A DNA stretch of 64,000 nt, from positions 3,518,470 through 3,582,469 of the forward strand of contig CP054187.1 of the NCBI GenBank assembly GCA_015200345.1. Reading direction: 5' to 3'. This document shows positions 8,713 to 18,229 of this stretch, piece after piece (position 1 is the stretch's first letter; every line of letters starts with the position of its first letter). The DNA comes from Planctomycetia bacterium (GTDB lineage: Bacteria > Planctomycetota > Phycisphaerae > UBA1845 > UTPLA1). Position numbers and translations under genes: made by a program. The notes under the pieces were generated by a model that did no database searches, was not told the origin of the DNA, and saw only the letters and a list, made by a program, of their open reading frames with translations.

Positions 8713-8809
8713 GGGGAAGCATCCCTGCACGCGCGCGGTGAACCCGTTCACCGCGTGTGGCAGGTCAGTTTACCTCGTCCACGGAAGATGGCAACCCGCA
8801 GGCAATCCG

Positions 8810-9016
8810 CTACGCGATGTGCCGCCGATCGAGCTTGCGGACGAGGTAGTAGGTGTACGCCGCCAGGCCCAGTCCACCGAGCATCGAGACATTGGCCACG
8901 ATCAGGCTCGCCCGATCGCCGAAGCTGTCCGGATGGCGCAGTGCCCAAACGCCAAACAGGTCGGCTCCGACGATGACCAGCAGCAGAAACACCAGATGGA
9001 ACCAGCGCAGCGACAT
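8810..9016 (-). CDS. Small two-helix membrane protein
   Basis: A 68-aa protein starts at 9016 with an excellent Shine-Dalgarno (AGGGAGGTG, five bases from the ATG), which separates it from a much longer open frame. Two hydrophobic segments (residues ~5-24 and ~37-58) flank a short loop RHPDSFGDR, and the tail VRKLDRRHIA is basic. No family is recognised. Confidence 0.7.
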   Translation of the reverse strand: MSLRWFHLVFLLLVIVGADLFGVWALRHPDSFGDRASLIVANVSMLGGLGLAAYTYYLVRKLDRRHIA

Positions 9017-9156
9017 GAGGCACCTCCCTGAAGCAACACGGTGCGCGACACATGCGAAGACTCCGCACCGTAATGATAGCGCGCCGGAAGGTACGGCTGC
9101 CAAGTGGTCGAACCGACGATGCCGGCGCGGGGGACAAGGCATCCCGGCACGTCCAG

Positions 9157-11520
9157 CTACTGCCCCAGCAGCAAGGCGGCAAACGCGGCGATGTCTTCGT
9201 CGTCCAGCGTGCCGGTCGGCTCGGCCAGATCGGCGCAGGGGTCGAAGAACGGGTCGGTGATGAAGGCAGCCGAGAAGCCTGCGATATCGCCGCCGTTCAG
9301 GAGCGAGTCGTTGTTCATGTCGCCGAGAATTCCTGGGCACGTAGGCACAGGACAGGTACCGACGCTGATGCGCACGTTGTCCAGTCCGCCTTCGACGGTG
9401 CTCTGCGGGTTGGCGTCGTTGACGGTGAACCGGATTCGCATTGCGGAGGTGAGCGTCACGCCGAGAAGATCGAGATTGGCCTGCGTGATCGTATGCCGCC
9501 GCCACGAGATGCCCCCGCTGGACACGTGCAGGGCGATCTGGGTCCAGGGGCCGGCGCCGTTGTTGGAGTCGATCTCGACGAGCATGCGATCGACGCCGCC
9601 GGCCACGTTTGACAGGTAGAGGAAGTAGTCATAACTGATGCGCACGTCCCCGCCGGAAAGATCGAGCGAGGGGGACGTCAGCCGGACGGATCCGTTATCG
9701 ACATCTGTATTAGCCCCCGTGCCGTTCTGCGTCACGTAGCACATGCCCGACCCGTCGGAATCAAACAGCGGATCGAACGCCACCGCCAGATCGTTCGTCG
9801 GCACGGCGCGTTGCCATTGCCCGGCCGTCGCTCCGACCAGCGTGGCGGTCCAGCCGAGGTCGGTTTCAAAGTGGTCCTCAAGGACGATCTGGTTCACAAC
9901 GCGCGCGGTGTAAACCTCCGGCTCGGGTTGCGATACGGGGAAGCCGTTGGGATTCTGCGCCTGGAAACCACCGCTGCCGTCGGCGCGGAAGTAATACTCG
10001 ACGTTCTGGCCGCAGGGGACGGCGGGAATCGTCGCGGTGAAGTCCACCCCCGAGACGTGCGTGGCGGGGACGGGCGTGAACGGCCCCGAATTGCCAACGC
10101 GATAATGCAAGGTCGCGGAATTGGGGACGTAGCCCTCGCCGCTCTCATAGACCTTAAAATTGACAATCGTCGGCGCGCCGGCCTGAAGCACCGGCGGCGG
10201 ATCCTTCACGACGATCACCACGCCGGCGGTGGCCCATTCGGTCAGCCGCATGATCGCGGGGAAGTTCTCCTGGCAGTTCGGGAGAATCTGGTTCGCTGGA
10301 AGGGTGAATCCGTTCGTTCCGGTGTCGCGCAATTCAATCGTCATCGAGGTGCGCCCGGCCGTCGCATAGGTCCAATCCACCGATGCGCCGCTGGCCTGGT
10401 AGATCGTCTGGCAGATCGGGCCGGGTTCGTAGAACAGTCCGTTGACTTCTCGGATGAGGCGGTGCATGTCCTGGCCCATTTCGTAGTAGGCGCTGTAATC
10501 CGGCTGCGGCAGCGTGGTGCAGTTCGCGCCGTAGGCCCACATGATGAGTTGCGAATAGGAGTGGTAATCCATGTGCACGCGAAGGTTGGGTTTGGAGAGG
10601 ATAAAGTTGCTGACCGCGGCGCTTTCCGGCTCGCTGAACGGCGCGGTGCCGTAGTACGTATCGCTGGTCGGGCTGCTGCTCGCGCCGGGGCCGCTCCAGC
10701 CGAAGGCCCAGTTGCGGTTGAGGTCGACCCCATAGGAGCCGCCGGCATTCAGCCGCCGGTTCTTTCGCCATAGGCGCGTGGTGCTGTCAATCCAGGTGTA
10801 GGCGTAGCCGTCGGGATTCATGATCGGCATGAGGTAGAAATCGGTGCGGTTCACGAGCGCTTGAATCGCCGGATCGCTGTCGTAGTTGTTTACGAGCTGG
10901 TCCGCGATGTAGAGAATCATCGGGCCGGTGATCCACTCGCGGCAGTGTTGCAGGCCGTGGTAGAACGCGCCGGGCTTGTCGGATTTGTCCGGGCCAGTGA
11001 TGCGCCAGACGCGCAGCGGGCGCAATTCGATGGACAGTCCGATGGCGGGCAGCTCTTCCACCAAGTCGGGCCGTGCGATCACGAGATTGGTCATGAATTG
11101 ATACGTGTTGTCGATGTCCAGATAGCTGTCAAAAGGTGTGGCCAGCCCCGCGCCCAGCAGAATGTCCGCCTGCTCGCGCGCGTAGGATGCCATCAAGTCT
11201 GGATTGAGAACTTCAAACGTCATGCCAAGTTGGCCGATTGCCTCGCGCTCGGCAATGGAAACATGGACATCGATCGGGCCGACGCCGACTTCGTGCGAGT
11301 GAATGTCGAGATCCAGGTCGAGCAGCGCCTGAAGCTGCTCGGCGTTCTTGACGTCGACGCGGATGATCTGGTCGCCCGGCTTGATGGACACGTCCGCGGC
11401 CCAGGCGGCCCGCTGCGACGCTGACACAAGGGCCAGCGCCAGGATCATCATCAACAGTAACGAAACACGACGGACCAGCGCGGCAACGCGTTGACGATAG
11501 GCTGCGACGAATCGACTCAT
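9157..11520 (-). CDS. Secreted M14 zinc carboxypeptidase with dockerin-like tail
   Basis: It is predicted to remove C-terminal residues from peptides outside the cytoplasm. The start at 11520 has GGAG about nine bases upstream; a longer frame to 11601 lacks support. The 787-aa product has a signal peptide (cleavage near Ala42), a propeptide-like region (~45-125) and an M14 domain (~130-415). The zinc ligands are His192 and Glu195 (HCREW) with His320 (DYHSYSQ). The substrate Arg269 lies in LNRNW and the general base Glu396 in IELRD. Beta-sandwich regions follow (~420-720), including one of the kind that binds surfaces. The end is a dockerin-like pair: GDMNNDSLLNGGDI and TGTLDDEDIAAFAALLL. Confidence 0.9.
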   Translation of the reverse strand: MSRFVAAYRQRVAALVRRVSLLLMMILALALVSASQRAAWAADVSIKPGDQIIRVDVKNAEQLQALLDLDLDIHSHEVGVGPIDVHVSIAEREAIGQLGMTFEVLNPDLMASYAREQADILLGAGLATPFDSYLDIDNTYQFMTNLVIARPDLVEELPAIGLSIELRPLRVWRITGPDKSDKPGAFYHGLQHCREWITGPMILYIADQLVNNYDSDPAIQALVNRTDFYLMPIMNPDGYAYTWIDSTTRLWRKNRRLNAGGSYGVDLNRNWAFGWSGPGASSSPTSDTYYGTAPFSEPESAAVSNFILSKPNLRVHMDYHSYSQLIMWAYGANCTTLPQPDYSAYYEMGQDMHRLIREVNGLFYEPGPICQTIYQASGASVDWTYATAGRTSMTIELRDTGTNGFTLPANQILPNCQENFPAIMRLTEWATAGVVIVVKDPPPVLQAGAPTIVNFKVYESGEGYVPNSATLHYRVGNSGPFTPVPATHVSGVDFTATIPAVPCGQNVEYYFRADGSGGFQAQNPNGFPVSQPEPEVYTARVVNQIVLEDHFETDLGWTATLVGATAGQWQRAVPTNDLAVAFDPLFDSDGSGMCYVTQNGTGANTDVDNGSVRLTSPSLDLSGGDVRISYDYFLYLSNVAGGVDRMLVEIDSNNGAGPWTQIALHVSSGGISWRRHTITQANLDLLGVTLTSAMRIRFTVNDANPQSTVEGGLDNVRISVGTCPVPTCPGILGDMNNDSLLNGGDIAGFSAAFITDPFFDPCADLAEPTGTLDDEDIAAFAALLLGQ

Positions 11521-11746
11521 TTGAACCACTCCACCGAGGCGGGACGCGCGGGGGCTGAACAGGCCCGATGCCGCGCGGCACAGCAGAAACTCCCCAGCCA
11601 TTATACCGCGCCGATCAGCGTGGTAATAGCATGGTTGTCAGGTCGTTGACGGCGGGCGGCGGCGATTTTAGGCTTGCGAGGTGTTCCGGTGCGGCGTCGG
11701 CCGACCCGGTGCGCACGAGGACACAGGAAGATCGAGGGTTGACACG

Positions 11747-12538
11747 TTGGCCACCGCCGAGACCACAACCGTTTCGCTCGAAGAAAAGCACCACTTTCTG
11801 CTTCGAAAGCTTCACTCGCTGTCGGGCATTGTGCCGATCGGAGTGTTCCTGATCGAGCATCTGCTGACCAATTCGATGGCCTTCCTCGGGCGCGAGCGCT
11901 TCAACGAGGACGTGCACTGGATTCATCATCTGCCGTACTTGTTCTTCCTCGAACTATTCGGCATCTTCCTGCCGCTGGCGTTCCACGCGGGCTACGGCGT
12001 CAAGATCGCACTGACGGCCGAGCCGAACGTGAAATCGTATCCGTATCTGCCGAATCGTCGATATACCTTGCAGCGCATCACCGGTTACATCGCGCTGGCG
12101 TTCATCATCGTTCACCTCTTGAAGTTCCGCTTCGCGCACCTGATCGGCTGGGGGCCGGAGTTCATCGGCAGCGCCGATCCGTTCGAGGTGACGCGCAAGG
12201 GATTGATGGAATGGGCGCCGTGGGGCGTGCATGTGCCGTGGCAGTTGACGTTCGCGATGTACGTCGTAGGGCTTTGGGCGGCGTGCTATCACTTCGCGAA
12301 CGGCATCTGGAGTTTTTGCGTCAGTTGGGGCATCACGGTGGGCGAGAAGGCGCAGCAGCGCGTCGGCGCGGGGGCGGCGCTGGTCGGAATCGTGTTGTTT
12401 ATCTGGGGTGCCTTGAGTTTGTACGCCTTCCGAACCGCCGGCCCGCCGGAACAGGCGCCCGCGCCGCCCAACGCCGTGGCACAGCTCGAGCCTGCCAAGC
12501 AAAACGAGTCTGCGCTTTCAGCCCGCTACGGACACTGA
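11747..12538 (+). CDS. sdhC: Succinate dehydrogenase cytochrome b558 subunit
   Basis: It is the membrane anchor of succinate dehydrogenase/fumarate reductase, carrying two b hemes and passing electrons to or from quinone. The start is TTG at 11747, with GAGGG about nine bases upstream. The 263-aa protein has about five transmembrane helices and resembles the single-polypeptide anchor of Bacillus SdhC. The four heme-ligand histidines are recognisable: His38 (LIEHL), His80 (AFHAGYG), His123 (IIVHL) and His182 (CYHFANG). The NGIWSFCVSWGITV block after His182 is also conserved. A Pro/Ala-rich tail is extra. No sdhA or sdhB follows; the next gene is convergent and overlaps the 3' end by 13 bases. 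Confidence 0.92.
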   Translation: MATAETTTVSLEEKHHFLLRKLHSLSGIVPIGVFLIEHLLTNSMAFLGRERFNEDVHWIHHLPYLFFLELFGIFLPLAFHAGYGVKIALTAEPNVKSYPYLPNRRYTLQRITGYIALAFIIVHLLKFRFAHLIGWGPEFIGSADPFEVTRKGLMEWAPWGVHVPWQLTFAMYVVGLWAACYHFANGIWSFCVSWGITVGEKAQQRVGAGAALVGIVLFIWGALSLYAFRTAGPPEQAPAPPNAVAQLEPAKQNESALSARYGH

Positions 12539-14667
12539 TTGTTCGGCAGCGTCAGCAGCTTGTTGACGAACTGGTTCACGTCCGAGCCGAGGGTCAGCAC
12601 GCCGTCGCCGTCGATGTCGGCACAGACGCAGGCCGGGTCGATGAATCCGCCGGTGTAATTCAGGATGCAACTCACGAACAGCTTGATGTCCTGGCCGTCA
12701 ACCTGGTTGTCGCCGTTCAGATCGCCGCGGCAGCCGCAATCCGTGACGCAGTCACAGCAGGTGGAGATCGTGCCGTTTGTGTTGAGCGTCATGGTGCGGT
12801 TGCAACGGTAGCCGGACGGGCAGTCACCGACGCACGAAGCGACAATCTGGCCCGTGGCGATGCGGATCGTGCCGGTCGTTGAGCCGGACCTTCCCGCAAA
12901 GGCGCCGCCCGGCGCGCCGACGAAATCGATGCGATAGGTCAGATCGAAATAGCTGTCGACGGCCCAGTCGGTGCTGGGCATTTGGAGCAGCGTGGTCGAG
13001 CCTGGGCTGGGCAGGCCGAAATCGGTGCCACCTGAAAATCGCAATAAGTCAAAATCCGGGTCGCCGGTGATCTGGCCGAACAATCGGAACAGATCGGTGC
13101 TGAAGGTCTGCGAGGGCGCGAACAGGGTGCGCGGCGCGGCGTGAATTTCGTGGCTGATCGGCACGTTGATAGTTCGGTTATAGCCCGCGTAGATGCCGGT
13201 CCCCAGCAGGACGACGTTCAGCGTGCTGTTGGAGCACGATTTCTCTCCGCCCAGCGAGCCGCCCGGTGCGTAGCAGATTCCGGGAGAAACCGGCACAGAG
13301 AACGAGCAAACGCCCCCGCCCGCGCAGACGAAGTTCAGGTTCGTCGGCTCACAATTCACAGGGCTGCCCGGCGGCAGGCCGTCGATGATCTGCATCGGCG
13401 GATTGCCCACGCGCTTGTACTGGCATCCGGTCGGCGGCAGGTGAACCGTTCCCGTGCCGTCGTTCGGCACGACGCACGGATTGGCGTTCGGTGGCGCAAC
13501 GACTTCGCACGTTTCCAGATCGCCGCATTCGCACGCGGTGACGATCGACAGCCCGGTGACGGGGTTGGTCTCGACGCAGCGAGGCTGGCAGTTTGACACG
13601 CCGCAGGTTCCTGGGCGGCAGGCGGACCCGTCGGGCAACGGCTCGCATGGCAGCGAAACGCACTCGCAGCAGACGTCGATCGTGCCGTCGGGATTGACGA
13701 GGGTGACGGTGTTGCAATCGAAACCGGGGAAGCAGCCGCCCTCACAGAGCGGAATGCCACCGGTGATGATGAAAACGGTGCCGGTGGTGGAACCGGATCG
13801 GCCAGAGAACGGCCCGCCCGGCTTGCCGACGAAGTCGATGCGATAGGTCAGCGCGAAGAGGCTGTAGGTCGCCCAGTTGCCGCCGGGGAGTTGGGTGATC
13901 TGGGCTTTGCCGGGGCTGGGGAGCCCGAAGTCGGTCCCGCCGGTGACGCGCAGGAGGTCAAAATCCGGATCCCCGGTGATTTGTCCAAAGATGCGAAAGA
14001 GATCCGTGTCGAAATTCTGAATGGGTGCAAACGGTGTGCGCGGCGCGGCATGAATCTCAAGCGAGATAGGAATGTTGAGATTGCGGTTGTAACCCAGGTA
14101 AGCGCCGGTGCCGGTCATGACGAAATTGAGATTCGCGTTGGAACAGGATTTCTCGCCGCCCAGCGTTCCCCCGGGGGCGTAGCAGATGCCGGGCAGGACC
14201 GGCGTGGAGAAGGAGCAGACAGCGACGCCGGGCGCGCAGGCGAAGTTGCTGTAGGTCGCGGCGCACTGAACGGTAGAACCGGGCGGCAGGCCGTCAACAA
14301 TCAGCATGGGGTCCGCGACATCTGTCTTGTATTGGCACGGAGCGGGCGGGAGGTGAACCGTGCCGGTGCCGTCATCGTTTACGACGCAGACCGGCGAGCT
14401 GACGACCGGCGGCCGCTCGGCGTGGCAGGCCGTTGCGGCATCACACGTGCAGGAAAGGACGGTGTAGGCCCCGCTATTGGGGTTGTAACGCACGCAATAG
14501 GGCTTGCAATTGTTCCCGATGCCGGTGCACGAGTTATTCTGGCAGCCGAATCCGGCAAAGGAGGGTGTGCAGGGCTGACCGATTGCCGGAGTTGCCGCGG
14601 TCAAACCCAAGACCAGCCCGGCCGTCAGCGCGAACGTGGATATTGCTTGATTGCGGCAGTTGCGCAT
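12526..14667 (-). CDS. Secreted cysteine-rich protein with large internal duplication and dockerin-like tail
   Basis: No family is recognised. A signal peptide (1-30) is followed by two homologous units, roughly residues 43-338 and 348-641, offset by ~303 residues. Both contain a cysteine-rich lead, DGTGTVHLPP, a GLPPGS turn, PGICYAPGG, GEKSCSN, EIHAAPRT, GQITGDPDFDLLR, GGTDFGLPSPG, LTYRIDFVG, and a CNxTxTLNxxGTIxxCC segment. Many cysteines suggest disulfides and export. The C-terminus (646-712) is dockerin-like: GDLNGDNQVDGQDIKLF and DIDGDGVLTLGSDVNQF. The ATG has GGAG seven bases upstream and a good promoter lies at 14748-14777. The 3' end overlaps sdhC by 13 bases. The fold of the repeat is unknown. 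Confidence 0.85.
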   Translation of the reverse strand: MRNCRNQAISTFALTAGLVLGLTAATPAIGQPCTPSFAGFGCQNNSCTGIGNNCKPYCVRYNPNSGAYTVLSCTCDAATACHAERPPVVSSPVCVVNDDGTGTVHLPPAPCQYKTDVADPMLIVDGLPPGSTVQCAATYSNFACAPGVAVCSFSTPVLPGICYAPGGTLGGEKSCSNANLNFVMTGTGAYLGYNRNLNIPISLEIHAAPRTPFAPIQNFDTDLFRIFGQITGDPDFDLLRVTGGTDFGLPSPGKAQITQLPGGNWATYSLFALTYRIDFVGKPGGPFSGRSGSTTGTVFIITGGIPLCEGGCFPGFDCNTVTLVNPDGTIDVCCECVSLPCEPLPDGSACRPGTCGVSNCQPRCVETNPVTGLSIVTACECGDLETCEVVAPPNANPCVVPNDGTGTVHLPPTGCQYKRVGNPPMQIIDGLPPGSPVNCEPTNLNFVCAGGGVCSFSVPVSPGICYAPGGSLGGEKSCSNSTLNVVLLGTGIYAGYNRTINVPISHEIHAAPRTLFAPSQTFSTDLFRLFGQITGDPDFDLLRFSGGTDFGLPSPGSTTLLQMPSTDWAVDSYFDLTYRIDFVGAPGGAFAGRSGSTTGTIRIATGQIVASCVGDCPSGYRCNRTMTLNTNGTISTCCDCVTDCGCRGDLNGDNQVDGQDIKLFVSCILNYTGGFIDPACVCADIDGDGVLTLGSDVNQFVNKLLTLPNNQCP

Positions 14668-15053
14668 GGGACAGCTCCAGAATGGGTCATAATGTGCGAA
14701 GTGAGGTCAATCACAGGCTCCGTGCGAGGTTGGAGTCTGTAAGCTCCGCTATACACGATTCGGACATCCAAAGTCAATAAAATCGGTAAAAAAACCGCCC
14801 TACCCCTGTTTTTCGGGTCAACGACGTGGATTCGACTTCCGCCAGTCAATCGTGGGCTGCCGGGCATCCGATAGTCCCTTACGGTAGTTGTTGCAGCCAT
14901 TTTTTAGGGTCGCCTCGGGTCCGTTTGGAAAGCGGGCGAAACCGGTGCGGCGGAATGGTTGTATAATGTTGGCATCGGCAGAATGTCCGGCGGTGGAGGA
15001 AACCCATCGACGCGGCAATCCCGGACAGGTGAAATCAACAGGAGTGCGATCAC
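14668..15053. other. Divergent intergenic region
   Basis: This 386-bp gap separates two divergent secreted-protein genes. It holds a well-formed minus-strand promoter (14748-14777) and a plus-strand TATAAT at 14962-14967 with no clear -35. No gene or RNA element is recognised. Confidence 0.4.
14748..14777 (-). promoter_or_regulatory. Sigma70-like promoter for the duplicated cysteine-rich protein
   Basis: On the minus strand TTGACT (14772-14777), an 18-bp spacer and TATAGC (14748-14753). It lies 80 bases upstream of the ATG, in an otherwise AT-rich patch. Confidence 0.45.
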
Positions 15054-15626
15054 ATGGCGCGAGGCGGATGGAATGGACTTCTGACGGCGGTCGCTCTTGT
15101 TATCACCCTGTGCGCGGCGCGGCCGGCCTCGGCGCAAGTTTTGCCGCAACAGACGGGCGACCTGACGCAATTGCTCCAGACCTTTGGAGGCCTCGGCGGG
15201 CTGCAAAGTCTTCTCGGCGGGACGACCGGCACGTCGACCACGGACACAACGGGGACGTCCGGGCAGGTGACGACGACGCAGCCGGTGGGCGATTCGCAGC
15301 CGACAATTGTCTCGAATCAATTCACAACGACCAGCAGCGGCGCGCTGAATGAACGCGCGCCGGGCCTGATGGTCAAGCGCGCGATCGGCGTCCAGACCGG
15401 CCAGGTGGAGATTCCCGGGGAGGTCACCGAGGAAGTCAGCTTCTTCCGCGACACGTTTAACCAGGTGCTGGATCAGACGCTCGGCACCATCAGCGATGCC
15501 CTGACCGCCATCAACACGTTGCTAAGTACGGCGGCAGGGGGCGGCGTGGGCAACGGGTCCGGAACGATCGGCCGCATTCCCAACGCCGTGACCACGGGTC
15601 AGGGAACGAGCACGCCGATCAACTAG
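15054..15626 (+). CDS. Small secreted protein of unknown function
   Basis: A 190-aa product with a signal peptide (MARGGWNGLLTAVALVITLC, cleavage near ASA-Q28). A Gly/Leu-rich stretch LLQTFGGLGGLQSLLGG is followed by a Thr/Ser-rich linker (~55-80) and a helical C-terminal half with SFFRDTFNQVLDQTLGTISD. The tail is Gly/Thr-rich and disordered. AGGAG precedes the ATG. The stop overlaps the convergent SGNH gene by 4 bases. No family is recognised. Confidence 0.75.
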   Translation: MARGGWNGLLTAVALVITLCAARPASAQVLPQQTGDLTQLLQTFGGLGGLQSLLGGTTGTSTTDTTGTSGQVTTTQPVGDSQPTIVSNQFTTTSSGALNERAPGLMVKRAIGVQTGQVEIPGEVTEEVSFFRDTFNQVLDQTLGTISDALTAINTLLSTAAGGGVGNGSGTIGRIPNAVTTGQGTSTPIN

Positions 15627-16966
15627 CCATTCGTCAATGAAGACTCGATACGCGGGCCAAGCAGGCCGCGCGTGGAGAGGAACTCCAGCAGCCGCTCCGC
15701 GAACAGCAAGCTCCCGTCCCTGTTTGGGTGCAGGTCGTCCATCATCAGCGTTTCGCCGGGCCGGCCGGCCAATGCCCGGTCGAAATCGGGTGTGAGGTCA
15801 TAATACGTCACCCCGGCGCGCGTCGCCCAGTCCTTCAAGGGTGCGAAGCCGTTCGGATCGACTTCGCCGTCAAGCAATTGGCGCGTGGGGAACGCTGCAA
15901 GCACCCAGGGCAGCTTCCTCTCCCGGCAGAAATCGTTGACCGCGTCGAGATCGCGGCACGCACGTGCCCAGGCGCGCGCGACGGCCGGCTTCGGCGGCTG
16001 GACGTACAGGTCTTCCTTTCGGCGCAGACCACTGTCGGGATCAGCGAAGGGATTGGTTCGCACCCACAAGTGCGCGTCGCGAATGCGTGCCATGCGCCAG
16101 TCATCGACGAGGGTCGTCGCCGCACGGACCAGCCCGCTGGGGTAGCTGATCTTGGGGACCGGGTTGACATCGGCCAGGCCGTACACCGCCCCTTCAGGGT
16201 GGCCTACCAGCTCCGCCATGTCATTGAAGCAGAACACGAGAATCAGCAGATCCGGCCTGGTCTTCATGCCTTCATTCCGGATGAAGTCGAATTCCTGCCA
16301 GGTTGTGTAGCCGGCGCACCCGCCGTTCATAAAGAGGAGGTCTGCATTCGGATGTCGCTTCCTCGCAACGTCATTGAGATGATCGACCGGGGTATCACCG
16401 CGAGGCATGAGAAAGCCGACGACAATGGAATCACCCACGACCAGGACGCGCGTTTGCCCCTTTGGCTTAGTGGATGGAATCTCCGGCCCGCGCATGCCCA
16501 GCGCATTGACCCGATCAGGATACGTTGAGAACAGGCCTTTCACGCCGGGACGATGCGCCCAGCCCCGCACAGGATGCGGCTGACAGATGCCCTGATGCGA
16601 CGGCGGCGGTGGATAGACGATTCCGACGAAACGATCGATCGAGAGCAAGCCTGCCATCACGCATCCGCTCAACACCCATCGTGCCGAACGCTCGGAGACG
16701 CGATCCGCGCGGCCGATCTTCAACCGTGCCGACCCAGCGATGGTTGCGACGCCCAGGTGAACCCAAAGGGCAACGGCGATTTGATCGACCTGATCGGGCT
16801 TGAGCCGTGTTCCAAACGAAACAGTCAGGAGCGTGACGATCAGGACGGCGGTCGCGAGCATGAAATAACCTGCCGCGATACCGGTCATCGCGCGACAGAG
16901 CCTGGCGTAGCGCGGTGTTTCGACGAGCGTAGGAGCCCCCATGTGCGCAGGGCAGCGTACTGGCAT
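15623..16966 (-). CDS. Membrane-anchored SGNH/GDSL-type hydrolase
   Basis: The start at 16966 has AAAGGAG seven bases upstream and is chosen over an ATG at 17002. The 447-aa product has two or three transmembrane helices within the first ~118 residues, then a hydrolase domain. Block I is VLVVGDSIVVG with nucleophile Ser180. A conserved Gly-rich NGGCAGYTTW and block III-like FCFND follow, and the C-terminal MMDDLHPN supplies the Asp-His pair. Such enzymes are esterases or acyltransferases that often act on cell-surface carbohydrates. The substrate cannot be read from sequence, and the neighbours give no clue. Confidence 0.8.
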   Translation of the reverse strand: MPVRCPAHMGAPTLVETPRYARLCRAMTGIAAGYFMLATAVLIVTLLTVSFGTRLKPDQVDQIAVALWVHLGVATIAGSARLKIGRADRVSERSARWVLSGCVMAGLLSIDRFVGIVYPPPPSHQGICQPHPVRGWAHRPGVKGLFSTYPDRVNALGMRGPEIPSTKPKGQTRVLVVGDSIVVGFLMPRGDTPVDHLNDVARKRHPNADLLFMNGGCAGYTTWQEFDFIRNEGMKTRPDLLILVFCFNDMAELVGHPEGAVYGLADVNPVPKISYPSGLVRAATTLVDDWRMARIRDAHLWVRTNPFADPDSGLRRKEDLYVQPPKPAVARAWARACRDLDAVNDFCRERKLPWVLAAFPTRQLLDGEVDPNGFAPLKDWATRAGVTYYDLTPDFDRALAGRPGETLMMDDLHPNRDGSLLFAERLLEFLSTRGLLGPRIESSLTNG

Positions 16967-17154
16967 TTCTGCTCCTTTACCGTTTCCTGCGCGGAACCAC
17001 AAGTGGAATTCACGAGGAAATCGTTCACCGCGTTCGTCCGCGCGAAGCCGGGTTTACCGGTTGATGCGAGGCAGCTACCATTTGGTGATGAAAGAACAAG
17101 CATGGCATTGAGTGTGTAAGGTAACAACAATGAGCGATTGCGAGATGAGCCAAC

Positions 17155-18222
17155 ATGAGTGAAACCGTACAGGCGGCTGAATCACCGCCGACTCCGACCG
17201 GACCCGTCGCCGCGGCCGGCGAAGCGACCTCGACCGAAGAGGGAAAATTTCTGACGCGCGTGCTCGTGACGGGCGCGACCGGCTTTGTCGGGCGGGCGGT
17301 CCTGCGCGAGCTGGTGGCGCGCGGGCACAAGGCCGTGTGCCTGGTGCGCGACCGGGACCGCCTCGCGGCGCAGGCGCGGGAACTCCCCGCCGATCGATAC
17401 GAGGTCGTGCATGGCGACTTGTTTGACGGCGACGCACTGGCCGAAGCCGCGCACGGCGCCGAGGCGTGCGTGCATCTGGTGGGCATCATTCAGGAGAATC
17501 GGCTGCGCGGCCAGACGTTTGAGCGGGTTCATCTGGAGGGGACGCGCGCCGTCGTCGACGCGTGCAAAGCGGCGGGTGTGCGGCGCTATGTACACATGTC
17601 GGCACTGGGAACACGGCCGGGGGCGCCCAGTGCGTATCACCGCACGAAGTGGGCCGCGGAAGTGTGCGTGCGGGAGAGCGGGCTGGATTGGACGATCTTT
17701 CGGCCGAGCATCATTCACGGGCCGGACGGGGAGTTCATGCGGATGATGCGGATGTTCGTGTGCGACGTGACCGTGAATGCGCTGGGGTTTCTGCCGACGC
17801 CGTTTCCGGTGATTCCGTATTTCGGCGACGGCCAGCGGCGATTGCAACCCGTGAGTGTCAAGGACGTGGCGCATTGTTTCGTGGCGGCGCTGTCACGGCC
17901 GGAAACAATCGGTCGGACGTTTGACCTTGGCGGGCCGGAGGCGATCAGCTGGAAGGAGCTGTATCGCATCTGCCGCGATACGATTCCGGGCGCAAAGCGC
18001 TGGAAGCCGATCGTGGGTCAGCCGGTTTGGATTGCGAAGCTGATGGCGAAAACGGTGATGAAACTGCCGCTGTTGCCGGCGATGCTGCGATTCAACGAGG
18101 GGCAGGTGCAGATGTCGCAGGAGGATTCGGTGTGCGACACGGGGCCGGTGGAAGAGACATTCGGCATCCGCCTGCGCGATTTTCGGCGCGAGCTGGCCGA
18201 CTACGCGGCGATGATAGAGTAA
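17155..18222 (+). CDS. NAD(P)-binding atypical SDR, complex I NDUFA9-like
   Basis: A 355-aa Rossmann protein of the atypical SDR group related to mitochondrial NDUFA9. After a ~30-residue Ala/Pro-rich lead comes VLVTGATGFVGRAVL, with the dinucleotide motif GATGFVG at 40-46. HGDLFD, LVGII, AYHRTKWAAE and WTIFRPSIIHG are typical of the subfamily. Bacterial members are often redox or epimerase enzymes of uncertain substrate and are not proven complex I subunits. It lies seven bases upstream of gpmI and is probably co-transcribed. The Shine-Dalgarno is weak (GAGATGAG). Confidence 0.85.
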   Translation: MSETVQAAESPPTPTGPVAAAGEATSTEEGKFLTRVLVTGATGFVGRAVLRELVARGHKAVCLVRDRDRLAAQARELPADRYEVVHGDLFDGDALAEAAHGAEACVHLVGIIQENRLRGQTFERVHLEGTRAVVDACKAAGVRRYVHMSALGTRPGAPSAYHRTKWAAEVCVRESGLDWTIFRPSIIHGPDGEFMRMMRMFVCDVTVNALGFLPTPFPVIPYFGDGQRRLQPVSVKDVAHCFVAALSRPETIGRTFDLGGPEAISWKELYRICRDTIPGAKRWKPIVGQPVWIAKLMAKTVMKLPLLPAMLRFNEGQVQMSQEDSVCDTGPVEETFGIRLRDFRRELADYAAMIE

Positions 18223-18229
18223 GGCGACG

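Noticed and set aside
14962..14967. Full promoter for the small secreted protein at 15054
   Set aside because: A consensus TATAAT is present, but no acceptable -35 is found at 16-18 bases, so it is not listed as a promoter.
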